This document shows, one piece after another, positions 25,800-33,602 of a stretch of 64,000 bases of DNA. Below the pieces are notes generated by a model that had not been told where the DNA came from, made no database searches, and saw nothing but the letters and a program-made list of their open reading frames with translations. Source of the stretch: Altererythrobacter sp. B11 (GTDB taxonomy: Bacteria > Pseudomonadota > Alphaproteobacteria > Sphingomonadales > Sphingomonadaceae). Both the position numbers and the translations under genes were made by a program. Where the stretch lies: NCBI RefSeq assembly GCF_003569745.1, contig NZ_AP018498.1, positions 310,001 to 374,000 on the forward strand. The letters run 5' to 3'. Numbering within the stretch: position 1 is the stretch's first letter; the number at the start of each line of letters is the position of its first letter.

Positions 25800-27100
25800 C
25801 TCCGGGCCGGCTGCCCGGCGAGTTCGGAAGCCAGCGCCAGCACCCGCTCGGACGCCAGTTCGCCCGTTAGCGCATAGGCCATCGAGCCTTCTTCCCAATA
25901 GGCCATGGATCGGCGCTCCCGCCGTTCCAGCAGCGGCAGCTTTTCCGCCGGCGTTTCCGCCCGGGTGGCAAAGAGCGAAACCTCGTCGCCCGATTCCGTC
26001 ACGATCATCAAGGCCACCGAAATGCCGAGATCTGAGGGGAAGACCTGCACATCCTTCAGCTCCCAGTCGCGCGGCAGATCGGGCAGGCGCAGGCCTGTCG
26101 CGCGCGCGATCTCCGCGCGGTCAAGGCTGGTGCTCTCAAGCTGCGAGACCATCCGCTGCCGGGCCTGGCTGGCATCGTAGGACGCCGCGGCTTCATCGAA
26201 GAAGGAAGCGGCGTGGGCCGGCGGCGCGACATCGCCCACCACATCATGCGCCAGCCATCCGCTGACAAGCAACGCCGCCATGGCCGCCGCGCGCCGCCAG
26301 TGGGATGGCCTGCGCTCCGCACGCGCCCGATGCGGCATGGGAATGACTTGCCCCGAGCGGAGCTTGCGGCCGATCAACGTGCCCTTGGTGCTGCCCGCCA
26401 GGCGTTCGAAACGGATCTCCGGCCAAGCCTTGCGCCAGCGCCGCGCGACGATCCGTTCCCCGGGCCGCGCCGCATCGTCCAGCAGGACGATGCCCCCCGG
26501 TGAAAGGCGGTCGAACAGGCACTCCGCCCCTCCGCGAACGAACGGATGGATCGCCCATGGGGGGCCATCGATGATCAGCAGGTCGATCGTGTCGGGCAGA
26601 TCGCGCAACGCATACCAGCGGCCGGGCCAGCCGCGCACCTGCGCGGTGAGCGGGGCGTGGCGCAGAGCGGCCGTGCCGCCTTCCTTTTCCACCCATTCCG
26701 CCGTGGCGGCGACGAAGCCGCGATGCTGGTCATAGCTGAACAACCGCCCGCCACCGTTGTGCTGCAAGGCCCGGGCACACACGAGCGTGGTCGCGCCCGC
26801 GCCCAGTTCCACCACGTTCCGTGGGCGAATTTCCTCCACGGCATCGACGATGCGATGCAGGAAGCCGGTATCGGCCTTCCAGCTGCCGAGGTGGGGCAAG
26901 GCATCCTCGCCCAGGCCGACGCGCGCCAGCAATTCGCGCTTGGAGGCCTTCGTTCCACCCCACAGGCTGTAGAGCAGCCAGGGCCAGCCGATCGCACCAA
27001 AGGCAATTCGATAGGCGCGGTCCGACCAGGTGGAATCGCTGCGCTCGTCCGCATCCTCGTCCGGCAAGGCCAGCAGTCCGGTAACATTTCTAGAGGTCAT
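25796..27100 (-). CDS. Class I methyltransferase fused to anti-sigma-factor-like membrane/sensor half
   Basis: A 434-residue protein in two parts. Residues 1 to about 255 look like a SAM-dependent methyltransferase: NVVELGAGATTLVCARAL (SAM loop), DLLIIDGPPWAIHPFVRGGA and GGIVLLDDAARPGERIVARR. After a basic linker comes one membrane segment (AAAMAALLVSGWLAHDVVG, near 285-303) and a domain with AEIARATGLRLPDLPRDWEL, KDVQVFPSDLGISVALMIV, EVSLFATRAE and MAYWEEGSMAYALTGEL. From memory this matches the transmembrane and periplasmic half of sphingomonad anti-sigma factors; the usual N-terminal zinc anti-sigma domain is absent. No ECF sigma gene is adjacent. The frame is continuous across the junction. 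The start ATG at 27098-27100 has no strong ribosome site. Confidence 0.8.
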   Translation of the reverse strand: MTSRNVTGLLALPDEDADERSDSTWSDRAYRIAFGAIGWPWLLYSLWGGTKASKRELLARVGLGEDALPHLGSWKADTGFLHRIVDAVEEIRPRNVVELGAGATTLVCARALQHNGGGRLFSYDQHRGFVAATAEWVEKEGGTAALRHAPLTAQVRGWPGRWYALRDLPDTIDLLIIDGPPWAIHPFVRGGAECLFDRLSPGGIVLLDDAARPGERIVARRWRKAWPEIRFERLAGSTKGTLIGRKLRSGQVIPMPHRARAERRPSHWRRAAAMAALLVSGWLAHDVVGDVAPPAHAASFFDEAAASYDASQARQRMVSQLESTSLDRAEIARATGLRLPDLPRDWELKDVQVFPSDLGISVALMIVTESGDEVSLFATRAETPAEKLPLLERRERRSMAYWEEGSMAYALTGELASERVLALASELAGQPARS

Positions 27101-27273
27101 GGGGGAATCCGTCAGGGGAGATGGACCGCCCTACTGCGCCTGCGCCGCCCTTGCCAGCCCGTGTTCGGCTGTCCGCCGCGCTTCGCCTCAGTCCCGATAC
27201 GCTGCGCCTCACTCCTAGCCGAGGGCAAGGGCGACGTGCGATGCTCCGGCAAAACTGTTGGAGAAGGATCGAA

Positions 27274-27888
27274 ATGGCCAGCAAATACGAAGCTCAGGTC
27301 TATCACTGCATGGACCCCGCGCTCGAACTCTACGAGCGCACTGCAACACCACTACACAAGGCTATCCTACTCAATTACTGCCGCCACGTTCATCTGGAGG
27401 GCGCGGCCATGTTCGCGGAGATCACCGCGCCCGACATGATGGCCGACGATCCGGTCTATCACGTGAGCTGGGGGGAGAACCCGGTGGTGGTGAAGGGGCG
27501 GCAGGGCGTGGCCGATTTCTACTCCGCAATCGGCGACATCGTGCTGTGGAACACCGGGGACCAGATCGCCGTGGCGGACTGGGGCATCGCGGACGAGATG
27601 TGGTTCCACCAGATGTCCACCGGGGCGGAGCTGCGCAAGATCGGGCATCGGGTGGAGAAGGAGGACGGGCTCTACCTCGTGTCCAGCCGCCAGGCCTTCA
27701 TCTGGCCCTATGACGAGCGCGCGCTGCTGAAGGGAGAGCATCTGTATGAGGACAAATCGACCCTGCGGATCGAGGAGATCGACCCCGCCGATGCGATGAC
27801 GCCGGAGCGCGTGCGGCAGATCCACCGCGAGTGCCTGGAAGAGCTCGAGGCCCGCTTCGGCGCCCGCTACTGGGTGTGGCAGGGCTGA
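27274..27888 (+). CDS. NTF2/SnoaL-like protein
   Basis: A 204-residue protein probably with an NTF2-like cone fold. Typical parts are an N-terminal helix pair (LHKAILLNYCRHVHLEG), MADDPVYHVSWGENPVVVKG, GVADFYSAIGD and a sheet with RKIGHRVEKEDGLYLVSSR. NTF2/SnoaL-like proteins include isomerases, hydratases and binding proteins, so the activity cannot be called. The ATG at 27274 follows GGAGAAGGA; an upstream in-frame extension is low-complexity and is rejected. It ends 45 bp from the convergent TonB-dependent receptor gene and may belong to the same uptake/catabolic locus. Confidence 0.65.
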   Translation: MASKYEAQVYHCMDPALELYERTATPLHKAILLNYCRHVHLEGAAMFAEITAPDMMADDPVYHVSWGENPVVVKGRQGVADFYSAIGDIVLWNTGDQIAVADWGIADEMWFHQMSTGAELRKIGHRVEKEDGLYLVSSRQAFIWPYDERALLKGEHLYEDKSTLRIEEIDPADAMTPERVRQIHRECLEELEARFGARYWVWQG

Positions 27889-27895
27889 GGGGGTG

Positions 27896-27926
27896 TCCGG
27901 GGGTAGCGGCAGCCGCCGCCCCCGGA
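27896..27926. terminator. Hairpin between convergent genes
   Basis: TCCGGGGG and CCCCCGGA form a perfect 8-bp stem around 15 bases in the 45-bp gap between the NTF2-like gene and the convergent receptor. There is no U-tract on either strand. Position suggests a shared bidirectional 3'-end signal, most likely weak. Confidence 0.45.
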
Positions 27927-27933
27927 TCACACC

Positions 27934-30357
27934 TTAGAAGTCGGCGGAGAGCTGGATGTACCAGTTCCGCGGACGGGCGTAGATCTTCTCCGCATAGCCC
28001 AGCGTGCCGAGCGAGGCGTTGCCCTGGATCAGATAGTCCTTGTCGAACAAATTGATCACGCCGGCCTGCAGCCGATAGCGATCCTTCGCCGCCAGCTCGA
28101 TCGAGGCGTTGGCCACGAAATAGCCGTCCTGCTCGATCTCCGGCACGCTGCCGGTGATGAAGGTGAGGCTCGAAGTGTAGCTGCCATCGAACCGCGGCGT
28201 CAGCGTGAAGTCGCTGTTCAGCTCGAACTCGTAGCCGATCGCGAAATTGCCCTGGAAGGACGGCGTCAGCGGCAAATCGTCCCCCGGCTGCACCGTCGCC
28301 GTGGTGCCGGGCACGGGCGTGATCGTCTTGATCTTGTCGTCCAGCACGCTCATCCCCGCGTCGAAACGCAGGCCGGTGCCATAGGGATGCCAGCTCGTCT
28401 CCGCCTCGAAGCCGCGGATGCGTGCCTTGCCGGCGTTGAACAGCAGCGGCACCGCACCCTGGCGGAACACCAGTTGGATGTCACCATACTCGGCCTGGAA
28501 GGCAGCAAGGTTGAGGCGGAAATCGCCCACCTGCATCTTCGCGCCGATCTCGTAGCTGTCCACCTTCTCCTCACCGAAAGGCGAGGGGACATTGCCCGGG
28601 GGCGGCGCGTTGTAGCGCGTGTTGAAGCCGCCGGACTTGAAGCTGCGGGCATAGGAGATGTAGGTGTTGAGCCAGTCACTGACCTTGTAGGCCGCGCTGG
28701 CCGAACCGGTGAGCGCAGTGAACGTCTTCCGATTGGGCGTGTTGTAGATATACAGCGGGCCGCCCTGCGGGATCGCCAGCGTCGGCAGCGGATCGGGATC
28801 GGGCAGCGTCCACGGGAACAGGTTGAACACCGTGCCCTGGTAGGTCTTGCGATCGGCCGTGTAGCGCAGGCCGCCGGTCAGTTCGAGCCGGTCGGTCACT
28901 TCCACGGACACTTCACCGAAGGCCGCCAGCGAGCGCGTCTCCAGATCGGAGAACTGCAGGTCGCGCGAACCAGGGCCGCCCGCCAGCAGCGAGCCGATGA
29001 CTGGCGGAGACGGCGGGAAGGAGAGCGGCACGGTCGCCCGCTCCGTCGTATCCTCGTCAAAATAATAGCCGCCGAGGATACCGCTCACGGGTCCCGAGTC
29101 ATATTGCAACTGCAGTTCCTGGCTGAACTGCTTGGACTTGCCGCCCACGTCGGTGGTGATGATCACGAAGGGCGTGTTGTCCGCATCGCGAATGCCGCGC
29201 GAGTCGGTGGAGCGATAGGCGGTGATGCTCTTCAGCGTGAGGCTGTCGGACAGTTCGAGCGCGGCGGTGCCCGAGACACCCCAGACTTCGGAGGTGCTGA
29301 GAACGTCGGCCGTGCCGCCGTTCACATACTTGCCCTTGGCCTGGAAGTCGTTCGCACAGCGCGGATCGTCGATGTTGGGCACGAAGGGCGCGCCGAAGCG
29401 CGGATCGCCAGGTGTCAGCGGGGCGAAGGGGATGGTCGCCCCCGGGCAGCCTGCCGCGACGCTGACAATTGCCGGCACCGGCGCCGTTTCATTGATGCCG
29501 GCGAAGACGAAGGGCGCACCATTTTCCTTACGCTTGGTGTAATCGCCGCGCAGCGAGATCTTCAGGGTCGGCGTCGGCTCCCACCGCAGCGCGCCATTGA
29601 AGGTATTGCTGTTTTCATTGCCCAGATCCAGCCCGTCGAAGGAGCGGATCACATAGCCGTCGCGGTTGCGGAAGCCGGCCGATACCCGCGCCGCCAGCGT
29701 ATCGCCCAGCGGGATGTTGAGCGCGGCGAAGCCCTCATAAAGGTCGTAATCGCCGACACGGAACCGTGCACGGCCGGAAAGCTCGCCAAACTCCGGTTCC
29801 TTCGTGCGGACCAGGATGGCGCCACCGATCGTGTTACGGCCGAACAGCGTGCCCTGCGGGCCGCGCAGCACTTCCACGCTGGCGATGTCGCCGAATTCCA
29901 GCGTGCCGCCCACCGAGCGGCCGACATAGACCTCGTCGATATAGATGCCCACGCCCGGGTCCACCGCTGCGGTGGGATCGAGCTGGCCGATGCCGCGGAT
30001 GAAAACCACGGAGGCCGCGCTGTTGCCGGAAAGCTGGCCGGCGGGCTTGAACTGCAGGCTTGGCGTGATCTTTTCGAGATCCTGCGTCTGCTGGATCTGC
30101 CGGTCCTCCAGCGTCTGCGCGGTAAAGGCCGAAATGGCGACCGGTGTTTCCTGGAGCGATTCCTCGCGCCGGCGGGCGGTCACCACGATTGCTTCCCCCT
30201 GCGGCGCGGGCTGAGCCACGGCGTCGGGCTGAGCCTGACCGGCGGTATCCTGCGCTACGGCGGGGGCAAAGGTGGAAAAGGAGGCGGCAGCGGCAAAGCT
30301 CAACAGCGCAGATCCGCGCAGCATCTTCGCCTTGTGACCAAGGGCACGCTCAAACAT
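27934..30357 (-). CDS. TonB-dependent outer-membrane receptor
   Basis: An 807-residue receptor of the siderophore-receptor-like class common in sphingomonads. A signal peptide (residues about 1-35, ending APAVAQ) is followed by the plug with EAIVVTARRREESLQETPVA, VFIRGIGQLDPTAAVDPGVG, IDEVYVGRSVGG and VEVLRGPQGTLFGRNTIGGA. The barrel ends with GVINLFDKDYLIQGN and a final phenylalanine (RNWYIQLSADF). GGGGAGAT precedes the ATG. A 7+7-bp palindrome lies upstream, between this gene and a divergent MarR regulator, suggesting local control. The ligand is unknown. Residues QETPVAISAF typify receptors often linked to aromatic or terpenoid substrates, which is only a hint. Confidence 0.94.
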   Translation of the reverse strand: MFERALGHKAKMLRGSALLSFAAAASFSTFAPAVAQDTAGQAQPDAVAQPAPQGEAIVVTARRREESLQETPVAISAFTAQTLEDRQIQQTQDLEKITPSLQFKPAGQLSGNSAASVVFIRGIGQLDPTAAVDPGVGIYIDEVYVGRSVGGTLEFGDIASVEVLRGPQGTLFGRNTIGGAILVRTKEPEFGELSGRARFRVGDYDLYEGFAALNIPLGDTLAARVSAGFRNRDGYVIRSFDGLDLGNENSNTFNGALRWEPTPTLKISLRGDYTKRKENGAPFVFAGINETAPVPAIVSVAAGCPGATIPFAPLTPGDPRFGAPFVPNIDDPRCANDFQAKGKYVNGGTADVLSTSEVWGVSGTAALELSDSLTLKSITAYRSTDSRGIRDADNTPFVIITTDVGGKSKQFSQELQLQYDSGPVSGILGGYYFDEDTTERATVPLSFPPSPPVIGSLLAGGPGSRDLQFSDLETRSLAAFGEVSVEVTDRLELTGGLRYTADRKTYQGTVFNLFPWTLPDPDPLPTLAIPQGGPLYIYNTPNRKTFTALTGSASAAYKVSDWLNTYISYARSFKSGGFNTRYNAPPPGNVPSPFGEEKVDSYEIGAKMQVGDFRLNLAAFQAEYGDIQLVFRQGAVPLLFNAGKARIRGFEAETSWHPYGTGLRFDAGMSVLDDKIKTITPVPGTTATVQPGDDLPLTPSFQGNFAIGYEFELNSDFTLTPRFDGSYTSSLTFITGSVPEIEQDGYFVANASIELAAKDRYRLQAGVINLFDKDYLIQGNASLGTLGYAEKIYARPRNWYIQLSADF

Positions 30358-30406
30358 CGATATCTCCCCGACATTCCGGGCATTAGGTACCCGGCTAGTT
30401 ATGTGT

Positions 30407-30427
30407 TCTGTTAATGGGTATAACAGA
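30407..30427. promoter_or_regulatory. Likely MarR operator
   Basis: TCTGTTA and TAACAGA are perfect 7-bp arms around ATGGGTA, in the AT-rich 124-bp region between the TonB-dependent receptor and the divergent MarR gene. The 21-bp dyad matches the 16-25-bp dyads MarR proteins bind. It sits 50 bp from the receptor start and 55 bp from the regulator start, so one bound dimer could affect both promoters. Confidence 0.6.
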
Positions 30428-30481
30428 TATGTTCAATAACAACCCGTTGCCAGCATCGGAACGAAAGCGCACACGCAAGCG

Positions 30482-30988
30482 GTGAGCAACCCGGCCAAAG
30501 CCCCAGCGGAGCAGAAAATCTCCATTGATTCCGTGCGGTTACGCGCGCCAAAACTCCAGGACACGGAAGTGGACTATGGCGTGCTGGGCGAGGTCACGGG
30601 TTTTTCTGTCAAGCTGGTGTGGATTCTCGGCTACAGTCTGCTGGCCCGCCACATCGGCGATTCCGCCATCACGCCGCAGCGCTTTTCCATGCTGGAGCTG
30701 GTCGGCAGCAACCCCGGCCTGCCGCAGACGCAGCTGGCCGCTGCACTGGGACTTTCGCGCCCGGCCGCCACGGTATGCATCGATTTCTGGCAACAGCGCG
30801 GCTGCGTGCAGCGGCGAACCGAGCCGGGTGACCGCCGGTCCTTCGGCATTTACCTGACCCCCGCCGGAGAGCGCGAACTGGCCCGGCTGCGCGAATGCGT
30901 GCGAGCATCGGATCAGGAACTGACCGGGGCGCTGGAGCCGGCCGAGCTGGCCGAGCTGCGTCGGCTGCTGGCGAAGATTCACCAATAG
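30482..30988 (+). CDS. MarR-family transcriptional regulator
   Basis: A 168-residue winged-helix regulator of the MarR type. After about 30 N-terminal residues comes the dimerisation helix (GFSVKLVWILGYSLLARH), the recognition part (GLPQTQLAAALGLSRPAATVCI), the wing (QRGCVQRRTEPGDRRSFGIYLTPAG) and a C-terminal helix pair. The GTG at 30482 is the only plausible nearby start, and its ribosome site is weak. It diverges from the TonB-dependent receptor, with a palindrome between them, so it likely represses the receptor and itself and is released by a ligand related to the imported compound. Confidence 0.88.
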   Translation: MSNPAKAPAEQKISIDSVRLRAPKLQDTEVDYGVLGEVTGFSVKLVWILGYSLLARHIGDSAITPQRFSMLELVGSNPGLPQTQLAAALGLSRPAATVCIDFWQQRGCVQRRTEPGDRRSFGIYLTPAGERELARLRECVRASDQELTGALEPAELAELRRLLAKIHQ

Positions 30989-31088
30989 ACCGGCGCCCGC
31001 CAGAGCCGCCTTTGCGGGGCTGGCACGGTGGGGTACGCGCCGCTAATCTGCCGGCCAAAGACAAAGCGAGTCCGGGGGAGATCGGGAT

Positions 31089-32321
31089 ATGGTTCGGATC
31101 AGGCAATTGGCCATTGCGGTGGCGGGGCTCACGCTGGCCGTGGCAGCGCCAGCGCAGGCTGAATGGGTGGCAAGCTGGGCGGCATCCCCTCACGCACCGC
31201 TGACGACCGAAGGGCCCTTCGCCGCGGCCTCCTTCCGCAATGTCACCATCAGCCAGATCCTGCGGGTGAGCGAAGGCGGCGATCGCGTGCGGCTGCGCTT
31301 CTCCAACCGCTATGGGCCCCATCCGCTGGTGATCGGCAAGGCGCGCGTGGTGCGGATCGATGAACGGGGGGCCGAAGTCCCCGGCACCGCCGCGCTGCTG
31401 ACCTTCGGCGGCGAGCCCGGGGCGGTGATCCCGCGCGGGGCGCCCTTTGTGAGCGACGCGATAAAAATGGCGCTGCCTGATCTCGCGCGGCTGAAGGTGG
31501 AAATCTACCTCCCCGAAGAAACCGGCCCCTGCACCTGCCATCTCACCGGCATGGACGAGCTCGCCGTATCCCCGCCGGGCGACTTCGTAGGCAAGCGGTT
31601 CGAGCCCGCGGCGCGCGCGCAATACCGCGCCTTCCTGAGCGCGGTGGAGGTCGATTCACCGGATTCCCCCGGTACGATCGTGGCCTTCGGGGATTCGATC
31701 ACCGATGGGGTGGGATCGACCCCCGGTGCGAACCGCCGCTGGCCGGATATCTTGGCGGATCGGCTGCACGCGGCGGGCAGGAACTGGGCCGTCGCCAATG
31801 CCGCCATCAGCGGCAACCGCCTTTTGAGCCCCGGCATGGGCGAGGCGGCGCTGGCGCGGTTCGACGAGGATGTGCTGAGCCTGCCCAACGCGAAATACCT
31901 GATCCTGTTCGAAGGCGTGAACGACATCGGCAATCGCTATGGGCCCGTGCAGGGGGGCATAGGCGGCCTGTCGCTGGACCAGCCGAAGATCGACGCGGAG
32001 CAGATGATCGCCGGATATCGCCAGCTGATCGCCCGCGCGCATGAAAAGGGCATCAAGGTAATCGGATCGCCCATCGGCCCTTACAAGGGCGCCAGCTATT
32101 GGTCGGAAGAAGGGGAAGCCGCCCGGCGCCGCATCAACGACTGGATCGTCAACGGCGGCGCCTTCGATGCCGTGGTGCGGCTGGACAGCGCCTTTGCCGA
32201 TCCGCGCGATCCGGCGGCAATGCGCGAAGGCTATCACATGGGCGATCACCTGCACGGCAGCGACGCGGGGCTCAAGGCCGCGGCAGAAGCCATCGACCTT
32301 TCGCTGTTCAAGCCGGGCTGA
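31089..32321 (+). CDS. Secreted SGNH/GDSL-family hydrolase
   Basis: A 410-residue exported esterase-type enzyme. The signal peptide is MVRIRQLAIAVAGLTLAVAA up to PAQAEW. The N-terminal third (about 25-190) is a beta-rich domain with SWAASPHAPL, as in many secreted GDSL lipases. The catalytic domain has block I FGDSITDG with the Ser nucleophile, block III GVNDIG and block V DHLHGSDAG with Asp and His. The usual substrates of such enzymes are acyl or acetyl esters on carbohydrates or lipids. It follows the MarR gene by 100 bp and may belong to the same locus. GGGGGAGAT precedes the ATG. Confidence 0.92.
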   Translation: MVRIRQLAIAVAGLTLAVAAPAQAEWVASWAASPHAPLTTEGPFAAASFRNVTISQILRVSEGGDRVRLRFSNRYGPHPLVIGKARVVRIDERGAEVPGTAALLTFGGEPGAVIPRGAPFVSDAIKMALPDLARLKVEIYLPEETGPCTCHLTGMDELAVSPPGDFVGKRFEPAARAQYRAFLSAVEVDSPDSPGTIVAFGDSITDGVGSTPGANRRWPDILADRLHAAGRNWAVANAAISGNRLLSPGMGEAALARFDEDVLSLPNAKYLILFEGVNDIGNRYGPVQGGIGGLSLDQPKIDAEQMIAGYRQLIARAHEKGIKVIGSPIGPYKGASYWSEEGEAARRRINDWIVNGGAFDAVVRLDSAFADPRDPAAMREGYHMGDHLHGSDAGLKAAAEAIDLSLFKPG

Positions 32322-32414
32322 GGGCAAGCTGCCCGCCCGGGGGCCTGGGCGGCGGGGCCGATTGCGCTATTCCGGTTTCACCTGTAACCACTCCGCCGCA
32401 AAAGGAGAGTGCCA

Positions 32415-33530
32415 ATGCTGATCGGTTGCCCGCGCGAGATCAAGAACCGCGAATATCGCGTCGGGCTGACGCCCGAGAGCGCAAAAGAGCTGGTGCGCCA
32501 CGGCCATGGCGTGTGGATCGAAGCGGGTGCCGGGCTCGGCATAGGAGCGAGCGACGAGGAATATCGCGCGGCGGGCGCGGATATCGTCGAAGGGCCGGAC
32601 GCGATCTTTGCCGAATGCGAGATGGTGGTGAAGGTGAAGGAGCCGCAGGCCGAGGAACGGGCGCGGCTGCGCGAGGGGCAGATCCTCTACACCTATCTCC
32701 ACCTGGCCCCCGATCCGCAGCAGACCGCCGATCTGGTCAGTTCCGGGGTGACGGCGATTGCCTATGAAACCGTCACCGGGCCGGGCGGCAGCCTGCCGCT
32801 GCTCAAGCCGATGAGCCAGGTTGCCGGGCGCATGAGCATCCAGGCCGGGGCCACTGCGCTGCAGAAGGAGCATGGCGGGCGCGGCGTGCTGCTGGGCGGC
32901 GTACCGGGCGTCCTGCCGGGCAGAGTGGTGGTGATCGGCGGCGGCGTGGTGGGCTTCAATGCGGCGCAGATGGCCGCGGGGCTGGGCGCGGATGTCACGA
33001 TCATGGACCGCAGCCCCGAAGTGCTCGAGCGCGTGGGCACCCATTTCGAAAGCCGGGCGAAGACGCGCTTTTCCAATCAGGCCAATCTCGAAGCCGCGGT
33101 GCGCGAGGCCGATCTGGTGATCGGCGCCGTGCTGATCCCCGGCGCGGCGGCGCCCAAGCTGGTCACCCGCGCGATGCTGCCAGCGATGAAGCCGGGCGCG
33201 GTGCTGGTGGATGTGGCGATCGATCAGGGCGGCTGCTTCGAAACCAGCCGACCGACCACGCATGACGAGCCGACCTATATCGTCGACGGCATCGTGCATT
33301 ACTGCGTCGCCAACATGCCGGGCGCCGTGGCGCGGACGAGCACCTATGCGCTCAACAACGTGACCCTGCCGCATGCACTGCGCATCGCCGATCTCGGCTG
33401 GCGCGAGGCCATGCGCACCGACCCCCACCTCGCACAGGGCCTCAATGTCCACGCCGGACGCGTCACCTATCCCGCCGTCGCCAAGGAGCTGGGGTACGAG
33501 TTGCTCGATCCAGCCGAGGTGATCGGCTGA
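32415..33530 (+). CDS. ald: Alanine dehydrogenase
   Basis: A 371-residue NAD-dependent enzyme interconverting alanine and pyruvate plus ammonia; the length matches the family. Motifs: [31 protein letters not shown] with the substrate Lys, [11 protein letters not shown] with the catalytic His, [20 protein letters not shown] for NAD, and [18 protein letters not shown]. The ATG at 32415 is chosen over an in-frame GTG two codons earlier because AAAGGAGA is spaced correctly for the ATG only. It stands alone, with its own upstream region of 93 bp. Confidence 0.96.
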   Translation: MLIGCPREIKNREYRVGLTPESAKELVRHGHGVWIEAGAGLGIGASDEEYRAAGADIVEGPDAIFAECEMVVKVKEPQAEERARLREGQILYTYLHLAPDPQQTADLVSSGVTAIAYETVTGPGGSLPLLKPMSQVAGRMSIQAGATALQKEHGGRGVLLGGVPGVLPGRVVVIGGGVVGFNAAQMAAGLGADVTIMDRSPEVLERVGTHFESRAKTRFSNQANLEAAVREADLVIGAVLIPGAAAPKLVTRAMLPAMKPGAVLVDVAIDQGGCFETSRPTTHDEPTYIVDGIVHYCVANMPGAVARTSTYALNNVTLPHALRIADLGWREAMRTDPHLAQGLNVHAGRVTYPAVAKELGYELLDPAEVIG

Positions 33531-33602
33531 AACCGGCAGGAATGCGTGGTTTCGCCGTAAGGTATTAACGTCTTGGAAGGGTCGTCGGCCTAGGCCCGGC
33601 AG

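Noticed and set aside
26290-26350. Frameshift or gene fusion error at the methyltransferase/anti-sigma-like junction
   Set aside because: The frame is open with normal codon use on both sides and no ribosome site or start for a separate second gene is evident. Kept as a real fusion, although not proven.
28387-30414. Long forward frame opposite the second TonB receptor
   Set aside because: Same cause: mirror of the receptor codon pattern; the start lies inside the receptor and the product is repetitive.
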